A stretch of DNA of 8,510 nucleotides, taken from contig JAODMS010000048.1 of assembly GCA_025464925.1 (NCBI GenBank), positions 1-8,510 of the forward strand. The letters run 5' to 3'. The number at the start of each line of letters is the position of its first letter. Position 1 is the stretch's first letter. The notes beneath the pieces are model-generated. The model was given only the letters and a program-made list of their open reading frames with translations. It was not told the origin of the DNA and did not search any database. This stretch comes from Arthrobacter sp. (GTDB taxonomy: Bacteria; Actinomycetota; Actinomycetes; Actinomycetales; Micrococcaceae). Made by a program: the position numbers and the translations under genes. Positions 1 through 6,548 of this stretch are shown piece by piece.

Positions 1-138
1 CGCGTGCCGATGACCGGCCCGATCCCCCGCAGTTTGGAGACCTGCGTGATGATGTCACCGTCGGACCCGGCGAACTCGTCGGTGAGGATGATGACCGGAC
101 CGCGGGGAGCGGGGTGCGGGGGCCTTCGCCGTACGCGG
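1..138 (-). pseudogene. partial second copy of the tricorn protease catalytic core (cut by window edge)
   Basis: Read on the minus strand, this stretch encodes a near copy of the active-site segment of the neighbouring tricorn protease. It includes the nucleophile motif GSDGD (Ser codon at 63-65) and continues through SKLRGIGPVIGT to the window edge. Positions 1-120 match 460-579 with four mismatches (78, 96, 105, 112), and the first 77 bases are identical. Three mismatches are synonymous; the one at 112 changes His to Pro. The frame is the same as that of the complete gene, whose TAG stop is at 147-149. No in-frame ATG, GTG or TTG start lies between that stop and the repeat. Beyond 120 a weaker match (about 15 of 20 bases, 119-138 against 586-605) can be drawn only by allowing an 8-base deletion, which would shift the frame. 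It is therefore probably the remnant of a truncated paralogue or recombined allele. What lies left of position 1 is unknown, so a larger C-terminal fragment, or an assembly artefact, remains possible. Confidence 0.75.
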
Positions 139-146
139 GTCCGGGC

Positions 147-3100
147 CTACTTGCCGTCGCTGCGCGCCGGCAGCGGGGCGGGCCGCACCCGGCGGTAGCC
201 CTCCCGCAGCGGCGGACGGTCGGCCGGCAGCTCCCGGATCATTTCCTTCAGCGCCCCGATCCCGTATTCCAGCTGCGGATCCGTGCCCGCGGCGTAGGCG
301 TGCGGCGGGAACGCCACCTCGACGTCCGGGGTGACGCCGAAGTTTTCGACGCCCCAGCCGACGCCGCCGGCAAACCAGGTCGCGTAGCGCGGCTGCGTGA
401 CGCCGGTGCCGTCCGCGAGGGCAAAGCGGTTGTCGATCCCGACGACGCCGCCCCAGGTCCGCGTGCCGATGACCGGCCCGATCCCCCGCAGTTTGGAGAC
501 CTGCGTGATGATGTCACCGTCGGACCCGGCGAACTCATCGGTGAGGATGATGACGGGACCGCGCGGAGCGTGGTGCGGGTAGGTCCGGGGCTTCTCCCCA
601 CGCGGCATGCTCCAGCCGGTGACTTTGCGGCCGATGAGCTCCGCGACGAGCTGGGAGGTGTGGCCTCCACGGTTGCGGCGGACATCGACGATCAGTCCGT
701 CGAGGGCTGTTTCGGTGTCCAGATCACGGTGCAGCTGGGCCCAGCCGTTAGCCATCATGTCCGGAATATGAAGGTAGCCGAAGGTGCCCTGCGAGGCTTC
801 CCGGACGGTACGGCGGTTGGTGGCAACCCATTCCTGGTAGCGCAGGCGCTCCTCGTCCTTGACCGGAACGACTGCCACGCGGCGCTGCCTTCCGGCGAGC
901 TCGCCGTGTCCGGGACCGTTGCGCAGGGTGAGCTCGACGGCGCGGCCGGCCGCACCAACCAGCTGCACGGCCGGAGTCCGAGACTCCGTAAGCTCCACAC
1001 CGTCGATCGCCAGCAGCACGTCGCCGGGCTTGGCGTCGGCACCCGGCCGGGTCAGCGGAGACGTGGCCAGCGGGTCGGAGGACTCCCCTGCCAGGATCCG
1101 CAGGATTTCCCAGCCCCCGCCGGTGAAGGCGAGGTCCGCGCCCAGGCGTCCCTGGCCGTTGCTGCCGTTCTCGCTGACGGCCGCCGGCCGGACATAGGCG
1201 TGGGAGGTGCCCAGTTCGCCGTGGAGTTCCCACAGCAGGTCCACGAGGTCATCGTGCGAGCCAAGCCGGTCCACGATGGGCCGGTATCGGGTGTGGACAG
1301 AGTCCCAGTCCTGGCCGGCCATGTCTGCGGTCCAGAAGAAGTCGCGCTGGAGCCGCCAGGCCTCGTCGAAAGCCTGCCCCCAGACGCTCAAAGGGTCCAG
1401 CTGTACGCGGATGCGGTTGAGGTCCACCCGGATCAGCTGGCCCGATTCCTCATCGGCCTTCGAGTGCGCGGGCGAGACGCGGATCTGTTTGTCCTGGATG
1501 AACACCACTTTCGTGCCGTCGCCGGAGAGCCGGTAGCTGTCCAGCGCTTCCACGATCGTGGAGCTGCGGCGGGTGGCAAGGTCGAAGCGGACCAGGCTCG
1601 GCGACGTGTTCTTGTCCTCCAGGCTGGCACGGCCTTCACCCGTCACGCCTGACAGCTCACTGTCCAGCCAGAGCAGCGCTCCAGCCGTGGCGGCAAGCGA
1701 AGAGTAATTGCCCTGCGGCACGGGAACGCTGATGACGCGGTGGGCCAGGCCCTCGGCGTCGACCCGGACCGCGGGCACCCGACGCCGGGTGGAACGGGAG
1801 CCGGCATCCCCCGTATCGCCTGCACCGGCCTCCTCCGAGGCGTCCTCTTCGGCGTCTGCGTCTCCTGACAGGGCGACGGTAGGACCGAAGGGCGACGTGG
1901 TCTCGGCGGCAAGGGCCACGAGGTAGGGCTTGATGGGGCTCGGAAAGGACAGGTCGAAGGAATGGCCGTCGTAGACCGGATCGAAACTGCGGTTGGACAG
2001 GAAGGCGAGGTACTTGCCGTCCGGGGTGAACGACGGCGATTCGTCGCGGAACCGGCCGTCGGTGACGTCGATGACCGTGCGCCCCGGGTCTCCGGATCCC
2101 GCACCGGACCGGGCACTGTGTCCCTGGTCGCCGTCGATCTTCGCGATCCGCAACCTGCTGCGGGAACCGAAGGAGGTGACGGGCTCGGACCAGCCCAGCC
2201 AGGCCGAATCCGGGGACCAGCTGAAACCGTCGATGCTGCCGTCGCCGATGCTGCTCAGCAGTGACATGGTCCCGGTGCCGGTGTCGGCCAGGTAGATCTC
2301 GCCGAAGGAGGTGCCAACGGCGAGCCAGCGGCCATCCGGACTCGCCTCGAGGGCGCTTGCCCGGCTGGGCCTGGGGAACTCGAGCCTTGTCGGCTCCTGC
2401 GACGCCGGGCTCTCTTGCGTCGAAGCAGGAGCTGCCGCGCCGCCGGCCTCAAAACCGGCCACTGCTGCGGATGTCACCGCGGCGGTGCCGAAGCCGGCCG
2501 GGGCTGCGGCGGACACGGGCCGGGGCAAGGGCGTTCCGGTTCCGGAATCCTCCTGCTGCTTGGCCTGCCCGGCCTGTTGCGCAGCTCCGTTCCCGCCGGA
2601 CGGGTGCCCGCCTGCCGCCGGAGCCGCGATCGCCTTCAGGTAGAGGGCTTCGACGCCGTCGTGGTCGGCGACATAGGCGATCCGGCCGTCGCCGAAGGGG
2701 CGCGGCAGGCGTGCCCGGACGCCGGGCGTGGCCTCGAGGACGCGGGACGGGCCGTCCTTGTGCCGCAGCCAGTGCAGTGTACCGTGGGCCTCCACCGCGC
2801 TGGATCCGCCGGTGCGGTCCGGAACGGCGTCTCTGAGGTGCCGCGAGGTCTTCAGCGGAGCGGGGCGGCGGGCCTGGGAGGCGGAGCCCAGCGAGATCTC
2901 CAGCTTGATGGCGTCCGAGCCGAGGTCCGGCAGGAGCCAGAGTTCTCCGGCCGATTCGAAGACCACGCGCCCTCCGTCGGTGGCGGCATGCCGGACATAG
3001 AAGTCCTCGTGGTCGGTGTGGCGCCGGAGCCCGGACCCGTCGGGCAGCACTGAGTACAGGTTGCCGTAGCCTTCATGGTCGGAAAGGAAAGCGATCCGGC

Positions 3101-3707
3101 CACCGACCCACATGGGGTCCGTGAGGTTACCGTCCAGCGCGGGGACCAGACGCTCGAACTCGCCGTTGCCGTCACCGTCGATCCACAGCTTGCCGGCGGC
3201 GCCGCCGCGGTACCGCTTCCACCAGGCCGGCTCCCGCGACAGAACGCTGGCCAGGACAACCGGGCGTTCGTCTCCCACGACCGGGCCGAACGCCACGGAC
3301 TCGACCGGGCCGAACGGAAGTTCTTCCGCCCAGCCGCCCGTGACCGGCAGACGGTAGGCGTGGGTATGGCGGCTGTCCGCCTGGCGGAACGCGCTCGTCA
3401 CCACGACGTCGCCTTCGGGGGTGAAGCCCTTGACCCGGGTGGAGCTGTGGCCGAAGTAGCTCAGCTGGCGGTAGCCGCCGCCGTCGACGTCCGCGGTGAC
3501 GACTTCCGGCGTCGTTCCCTGGACAACTGTCCACACGAGGCGTTGTCCGTCCGGAGTGAAACGGGGGTTGCGAGCGGGAAGCTGCAGCGAGGAAACACGC
3601 CAGGCGCGGCCGCCGCCCAGGGGCGCGATCCAGACGTCGTCCTCGGCCACGAAGGTAACCAGATCGCCGTGCAGATGCGGGAAACGGAAGTAGCTCGAAG
3701 AAGTCAT
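147..3707 (-). CDS. tricorn protease (S41-family C-terminal core), 1186 aa
   Basis: This is a large cytosolic serine peptidase of the tricorn family, which cleaves short peptides, classically those released by the proteasome. The ATG at 3707 is chosen because the protein then begins MTSSSYFRFPHLHGDLVTF, the usual tricorn N-terminus; the frame is open for another 124 codons upstream, but that stretch overlaps the divergent gene. Residues about 1-355 and 440-720 carry propeller-like repeats (for example SPDGRWLA and TPDGKYLAFLSNRS). A C1 helical region contains GELGTSHAY with His836; a PDZ-like region around 850-945 contains GDVLLAIDGVEL; the C2 core has GSDGD (Ser1062, Asp1063) and VENFGVTPD (Glu1121). 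The spacing of His, Ser and Glu is close to that of Thermoplasma tricorn (His746, Ser965, Glu1023). At 1186 aa it is about 115 residues longer than the archaeal protein, largely through two low-complexity inserts: an Ala/Gly/Pro/Gln-rich linker (residues about 360-438) and an acidic stretch (about 613-642). There is no signal peptide. The protein looks intact. No Shine-Dalgarno sequence lies close to the start, so the mRNA may be leaderless. Confidence 0.95.
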   Translation of the reverse strand: MTSSSYFRFPHLHGDLVTFVAEDDVWIAPLGGGRAWRVSSLQLPARNPRFTPDGQRLVWTVVQGTTPEVVTADVDGGGYRQLSYFGHSSTRVKGFTPEGDVVVTSAFRQADSRHTHAYRLPVTGGWAEELPFGPVESVAFGPVVGDERPVVLASVLSREPAWWKRYRGGAAGKLWIDGDGNGEFERLVPALDGNLTDPMWVGGRIAFLSDHEGYGNLYSVLPDGSGLRRHTDHEDFYVRHAATDGGRVVFESAGELWLLPDLGSDAIKLEISLGSASQARRPAPLKTSRHLRDAVPDRTGGSSAVEAHGTLHWLRHKDGPSRVLEATPGVRARLPRPFGDGRIAYVADHDGVEALYLKAIAAPAAGGHPSGGNGAAQQAGQAKQQEDSGTGTPLPRPVSAAAPAGFGTAAVTSAAVAGFEAGGAAAPASTQESPASQEPTRLEFPRPSRASALEASPDGRWLAVGTSFGEIYLADTGTGTMSLLSSIGDGSIDGFSWSPDSAWLGWSEPVTSFGSRSRLRIAKIDGDQGHSARSGAGSGDPGRTVIDVTDGRFRDESPSFTPDGKYLAFLSNRSFDPVYDGHSFDLSFPSPIKPYLVALAAETTSPFGPTVALSGDADAEEDASEEAGAGDTGDAGSRSTRRRVPAVRVDAEGLAHRVISVPVPQGNYSSLAATAGALLWLDSELSGVTGEGRASLEDKNTSPSLVRFDLATRRSSTIVEALDSYRLSGDGTKVVFIQDKQIRVSPAHSKADEESGQLIRVDLNRIRVQLDPLSVWGQAFDEAWRLQRDFFWTADMAGQDWDSVHTRYRPIVDRLGSHDDLVDLLWELHGELGTSHAYVRPAAVSENGSNGQGRLGADLAFTGGGWEILRILAGESSDPLATSPLTRPGADAKPGDVLLAIDGVELTESRTPAVQLVGAAGRAVELTLRNGPGHGELAGRQRRVAVVPVKDEERLRYQEWVATNRRTVREASQGTFGYLHIPDMMANGWAQLHRDLDTETALDGLIVDVRRNRGGHTSQLVAELIGRKVTGWSMPRGEKPRTYPHHAPRGPVIILTDEFAGSDGDIITQVSKLRGIGPVIGTRTWGGVVGIDNRFALADGTGVTQPRYATWFAGGVGWGVENFGVTPDVEVAFPPHAYAAGTDPQLEYGIGALKEMIRELPADRPPLREGYRRVRPAPLPARSDGK
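460..579 (-). repeat. direct repeat, copy inside the intact tricorn gene
   Basis: This 120-base segment is the internal partner of the duplicated segment at 1-120, in direct orientation. The offset is 459 bases, exactly 153 codons. It encodes the tricorn core strand and nucleophile elbow, including Ser1062-Asp1063. Copy-to-copy identity is 116 of 120 by eye. Direct repeats this close and this similar could recombine and delete the 459 bases between them. Such a deletion would remove the intact 3' end of the gene and join its core to whatever lies left of the window. Confidence 0.85.
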
Positions 3708-3713
3708 CGTTCG

Positions 3714-3719
3714 ATCATA
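3714..3719 (-). promoter_or_regulatory. possible -10 element of a leaderless tricorn transcript
   Basis: On the minus strand this reads TATGAT, one base from the sigma-70-type -10 consensus. It ends 6 bases before the ATG at 3707, so transcription would begin at or next to the start codon. This fits the absence of a close Shine-Dalgarno sequence; the nearest GGAG is about 20 bases upstream. I see no convincing -35 hexamer at the right distance. This is inference from position and sequence only. Confidence 0.35.
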
Positions 3720-3780
3720 GTCAAGCCGCTCCTGCCGCCCGGGAGGTTTCCCCGCCGTGCCGGGCATGGTGAGATGGATC

Positions 3781-4692
3781 ATGCGAATCATTGTTGCCGG
3801 AGCCTCCGGGCTGATCGGAACCGCCCTTTCCAGCGCCCTGCGCGGCGCAGGCCACGACGTGGCCACGCTCGTGCGGCGTCCCCCCGCATCACCCTCTGAG
3901 TTCCAGTGGGATCCGGCGGAAGGCCGCATCGATGACACCGCCCTGAAGGGCGCGGACGCGGTCATCAACCTATCCGGCGCCGGGATCGGCGACCGCCGCT
4001 TGACCCGCGCCCGGATCAATGAACTGCGGGCCTCGCGGCTGGGGCCGACGCGGACATTGACGGCAGCAATGCGCCGCATGGAGAGCCCCCCGCCGGTGTT
4101 CCTCAGCCAGTCGGCCTCCGGCTACTACGGCAATGCCGGGCCGGTGGTACTGCGCGAGAATTCCCCTGCCGGCTCCGGCACCCTGGCCCGGATCTGCGTC
4201 GACTGGGAAGCCGCGGCGCATGAGGCACCTGACGGTGTCCGCGTTGTCACGCCCCGTACCGGCGTAGTCCTCAGCCGCTCGGGCGGCGCCTTGGGCCGGC
4301 TCATGCCATTACTGAAGCTGGGTATCGGCGGCCCGTTCGGAAACGGCCGGCAGTATTGGCCCTGGGTTGCCCTGCCGGACGTCGCCGGTGCTTTCTCTTT
4401 CCTGCTCACCGCCCCGCTCGCCGGACCCGTCAACGTCTGCGCCCCTGAGAGTGCCGATGTGAACGCGCTGATAGCCCAACTGGCCAGGGCGGTTCACCGG
4501 CCAGCGCTGCTGCGCGTCCCCGCTCCGGCGCTCCGCCTGGCGATGGGGGAACTCGCCGATGAGCTGCTGCTTGCCAGCCAGCGGATGGAGCCGGCGGCGC
4601 TGAGGGAGGCGGGTTTTCAGTGGCAGTACCCGTCCCTCGCCCAGGCTGCGGCGTGGGTGGCAGGGCGCGGCCGGACTCCTGAGGGCCCCTGA
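3781..4692 (+). CDS. TIGR01777/YfcH-type epimerase family protein (SDR superfamily), 303 aa
   Basis: This is an NAD(P)-binding Rossmann-fold protein of the TIGR01777 family (E. coli YfcH, human SDR39U1), whose substrate is not established. The dinucleotide-binding motif GASGLIG is at residues 7-13, directly after the first strand MRIIVA. Family motifs follow in order: DAVINLSGAGIGDRRLT (59-75), SASGYYG (111-117), and LGIGGPFGNGRQYWPW (180-195) followed by LPD. The C-terminal third, from about residue 216, resembles the DUF1731 domain and ends in a helix typical of the family (EAGFQWQYPSLAQAA). The ATG at 3781 is preferred because the first strand starts there and GGTGA lies 8 bases upstream. 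A GTG at 3757 in the same frame, 9 bases after GGAGGT (3742-3747), would add eight residues and has the better ribosome binding site, so the start is not settled. The gene is divergent from the tricorn gene (73 bp apart) and convergent with the kinase gene (25 bp between the stops). No operon partner is visible. Confidence 0.93.
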   Translation: MRIIVAGASGLIGTALSSALRGAGHDVATLVRRPPASPSEFQWDPAEGRIDDTALKGADAVINLSGAGIGDRRLTRARINELRASRLGPTRTLTAAMRRMESPPPVFLSQSASGYYGNAGPVVLRENSPAGSGTLARICVDWEAAAHEAPDGVRVVTPRTGVVLSRSGGALGRLMPLLKLGIGGPFGNGRQYWPWVALPDVAGAFSFLLTAPLAGPVNVCAPESADVNALIAQLARAVHRPALLRVPAPALRLAMGELADELLLASQRMEPAALREAGFQWQYPSLAQAAAWVAGRGRTPEGP

Positions 4693-4696
4693 GGCA

Positions 4697-4728
4697 CGGC
4701 CGGTGAGCGGCAGCAGGCTAGCCGGCCG
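4697..4728. terminator. possible bidirectional hairpin between convergent genes
   Basis: A perfect 7-base inverted repeat, CGGCCGG (4697-4703) and CCGGCCG (4722-4728), is separated by 18 bases. It lies just after the epimerase-family stop (4690-4692) and spans the kinase stop codon (4718-4720). No T-tract follows on either side, so if it acts as a terminator it would be of the U-less, GC-rich kind. A 7-base GC inverted repeat can arise by chance in DNA this GC-rich. Confidence 0.35.
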
Positions 4729-6424
4729 AGGAACCCTCGGGGAGGATGTCCTGGATCCGCCACCGGCCGTCGACGGGCACCAGCACCAGACGCATCCGCA
4801 GTTCGCCGCCGGCGGCAGCTTCAGCCACCACCGAGCCTGCGGCATCCCGTTCCTGATAGGGCGAGGAGGCTGCAGTGATGGCCACCACGGCACGCGCCGG
4901 GCTGCTGTCTGCCGAGTCCTCCACCCGTGTCAGGGTGGTTGAGAAGCCGGCAAGAACATGGCCGGACTCGGTGAGCCGGGAACTGATCCTGCCGTCCGTT
5001 AAGGCAGCGGGGGACGCAGGGACGTTGACCTCCGCCAGCAACCCGAAGTCGCTGGAGCTCAACGCCAGGGAACGCAGTCCGGCCAGACCGCGGACCGCGT
5101 CTTCGGGATCCGCCGAGTCAAGCAGGGAACGGAGCTCCGGGGATACGGCAACGGCCCCCGGGTCCGGCTCCCCGCCTGCCGGTGGCTCCGCCGCGGCGGC
5201 GTCGGGTGCGCCCGGCGTTCCGCCTTCCATATCGCCTTGGCTGGCGTGCGCCGTTGAGTCGGACGGGCCGAAGTCGGGAAAGGTCCACGGCAGGCGACCC
5301 CCGGCGATGAGCCAGGCGCCGGCAAGCACCGCGACCGCAGCACCACCCAGGGCGCAGCCCGTGGACAACGCCCGGTAACCGCCGCGGCGGGCAGGACCTC
5401 GCCGGCGAAGGAAGCCAGAGCCGCCGGCGGAGTGCCGTGCGGCCGCGGCGCGGCGGGACACGGCGGCACGGCGTGTTCCGGTCCTTCGCAGCCACCCCCG
5501 GAGCCTTTCAGCGCTCCGCTCCCGGGCGCTGCGGGGCAAGGCGCGGCGGGTCAGCAGTTGCGGCAGAACCGTGGGGTGGACGGAAACGGAAAGGTCCACC
5601 GGTGCCGCCTCGGCGCTGCGGTAGACTGCGGCGGCCAGTTCCGCAGCCCCGGGCCGCTGCCGGCGGTCCTCGTTGAGACCGGCCTCCAGTGCCGCCGCCA
5701 GCGCAGCCGGAACCTCCGGCACCAGGAGTGGCAGCGGCGGCCGCTGTGCGCTGCGGCCGGGGGCCCTGCCGGTGAGGCAGTACCAGCCGACCGCCGCCAG
5801 GGAGTACACATCGCGTTCCGGCTGCAGCCCGGCCCGGACGGCGTCCACGGGGGCGGGGTCGCGGAACCCTTCGGTCCCGGCCTCCGATACTCCGCTGGAG
5901 TCGGCCACCATGCGCGCCACCCCCAGATCAGCCAGCAACGGTTTGCCGTGCGCGGTGAAGAGGACATTGCCCGGTGAGACGTCGCCATGGGTGAACCCGT
6001 GGCCGTGAAGGTATGCCAGCGCCTGGGCGATGGGAGTCAGCACCGTCACCGTCTCCGCGGCACCCAGCCTGCCCCGGCCCGCCAGGAGTTCCGCCAGCGA
6101 ACCCCCGGCCGCATGGTCCAAAACCAGCCCGAGCCCGGCGCCGGCAAGGCGCACCACGCTGTGGGCCTTGACCAGGTGCTCGTGGTCCAGGGCTGAAAGG
6201 ATCCGCACTTCCCGCCGCATACCCGCTTCCGCGTCCCCATCCTGGTCCCCATCCTTCGGCGGCGGGCGGTCGCCAGAGGGAAAACACTTCAGGGCAAAGT
6301 CACGGCCCGTCGCCTGTTCGGTGACCAGCCAGACGGCGGCGTTGCCACCGCGTCCCAGTTGACGGCCGACGTCGTAACCGGCAACCTCAGGCGTCGCACC
6401 GCGGGCCTGCTCGAAATCTTCCAT
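4718..6424 (-). CDS. membrane-anchored serine/threonine protein kinase-like protein, 568 aa
   Basis: The protein has an N-terminal Hanks-type kinase domain (residues about 17-270), an Arg-rich juxtamembrane stretch (about 300-350), one predicted transmembrane helix (about 353-376, STGCALGGAAVAVLAGAWLI) and a C-terminal region of about 190 residues expected outside the membrane. Kinase motifs seen are the glycine loop GRGGNAAVW (24-32), Lys46 in FALKCF, Glu72 as the likely helix-C glutamate, catalytic loop HGDVSPGN (146-153) with Asp148 and Asn153, metal-binding DLG (166-168), GTEGF (183-187) and DVYSL (205-209). Departures from consensus are Gly147 for Arg, Ser150 for the catalytic-loop Lys, DLG for DFG, and DPAP where APE is expected. 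Core Lys, Asp and Asn are kept, so activity is plausible but unproven. The outer domain is unrecognised; it ends in a segment, RWRIQDILPEG, that resembles NTF2-like folds. The ATG at 6424 is chosen because the kinase fold starts 16 residues later. No Shine-Dalgarno sequence is seen. An in-frame start at 6511 would add 29 residues without known homology. Confidence 0.9.
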   Translation of the reverse strand: MEDFEQARGATPEVAGYDVGRQLGRGGNAAVWLVTEQATGRDFALKCFPSGDRPPPKDGDQDGDAEAGMRREVRILSALDHEHLVKAHSVVRLAGAGLGLVLDHAAGGSLAELLAGRGRLGAAETVTVLTPIAQALAYLHGHGFTHGDVSPGNVLFTAHGKPLLADLGVARMVADSSGVSEAGTEGFRDPAPVDAVRAGLQPERDVYSLAAVGWYCLTGRAPGRSAQRPPLPLLVPEVPAALAAALEAGLNEDRRQRPGAAELAAAVYRSAEAAPVDLSVSVHPTVLPQLLTRRALPRSARERSAERLRGWLRRTGTRRAAVSRRAAAARHSAGGSGFLRRRGPARRGGYRALSTGCALGGAAVAVLAGAWLIAGGRLPWTFPDFGPSDSTAHASQGDMEGGTPGAPDAAAAEPPAGGEPDPGAVAVSPELRSLLDSADPEDAVRGLAGLRSLALSSSDFGLLAEVNVPASPAALTDGRISSRLTESGHVLAGFSTTLTRVEDSADSSPARAVVAITAASSPYQERDAAGSVVAEAAAGGELRMRLVLVPVDGRWRIQDILPEGSSAG

Positions 6425-6459
6425 ACGCAAGGAATAGCCGATCCGGCTCGATCCTGCAG

Positions 6460-6465
6460 AAGTTA
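6460..6465 (-). promoter_or_regulatory. possible -10 element for the kinase gene
   Basis: On the minus strand this reads TAACTT, which fits the actinobacterial TANNNT pattern and would place a transcript start about 28 bases before the kinase ATG. I see no good -35 hexamer. It overlaps the DnaA-box-like sequence at 6463-6471. It is a weak call made from pattern and position only. Confidence 0.25.
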
Positions 6466-6471
6466 TCCACA
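6463..6471 (+). promoter_or_regulatory. perfect consensus DnaA-box sequence
   Basis: TTATCCACA matches the strict DnaA-box consensus TTATNCACA at every position. It lies in the 124-base region between the divergent kinase and lipB genes, 40 bases from the kinase start. A 9-base AT-containing match is unexpected by chance in such GC-rich DNA, but only one box is present, so this is not an origin. It could be a DnaA-responsive regulatory or titration site. Binding is not shown. Confidence 0.45.
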
Positions 6472-6535
6472 GTGCCGCGCGCCCGGGGCCCCTGAGAGCT
6501 TGAGCACACAATCGGGTACCACGCCGGGCGGGGTC

Positions 6536-6541
6536 TAAGCT
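6536..6541 (+). promoter_or_regulatory. possible -10 element for leaderless lipB
   Basis: TAAGCT fits TANNNT and ends 7 bases before the lipB ATG at 6549. The bases between are all A or T, with no purine-rich ribosome binding site. This is the layout of a leaderless actinobacterial transcript starting at the ATG. No -35 hexamer at a proper distance is evident; TTGAGC at 6500-6505 is too far upstream. Confidence 0.4.
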
Positions 6542-6548
6542 TTATTTT

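Noticed and set aside
1..579. Mobile element as the cause of the direct repeat
   Set aside because: The repeat is tricorn coding sequence itself; no transposase, terminal inverted repeats or target-site duplication are visible in the window.
114..1652. A 512-codon open frame on the plus strand opposite the tricorn gene
   Set aside because: It is a shadow of GC-rich coding sequence: it has no family motifs and an Arg/Gly/Pro/Asp-rich composition, while the minus strand carries an unmistakable tricorn core over the same bases.
2415..3053. A 212-codon plus-strand frame inside the tricorn gene
   Set aside because: No motifs, and it is opposite clear propeller repeats on the minus strand; a GC-driven shadow.
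3075..3899. A 274-codon plus-strand frame crossing the tricorn start and the epimerase-family start
   Set aside because: It overlaps two well-supported genes, has no recognisable motif, and its composition is that of a shadow frame.
6463..6471. Replication origin, from the DnaA box
   Set aside because: Only one box, no cluster, no AT-rich unwinding stretch, and no dnaA or dnaN nearby.
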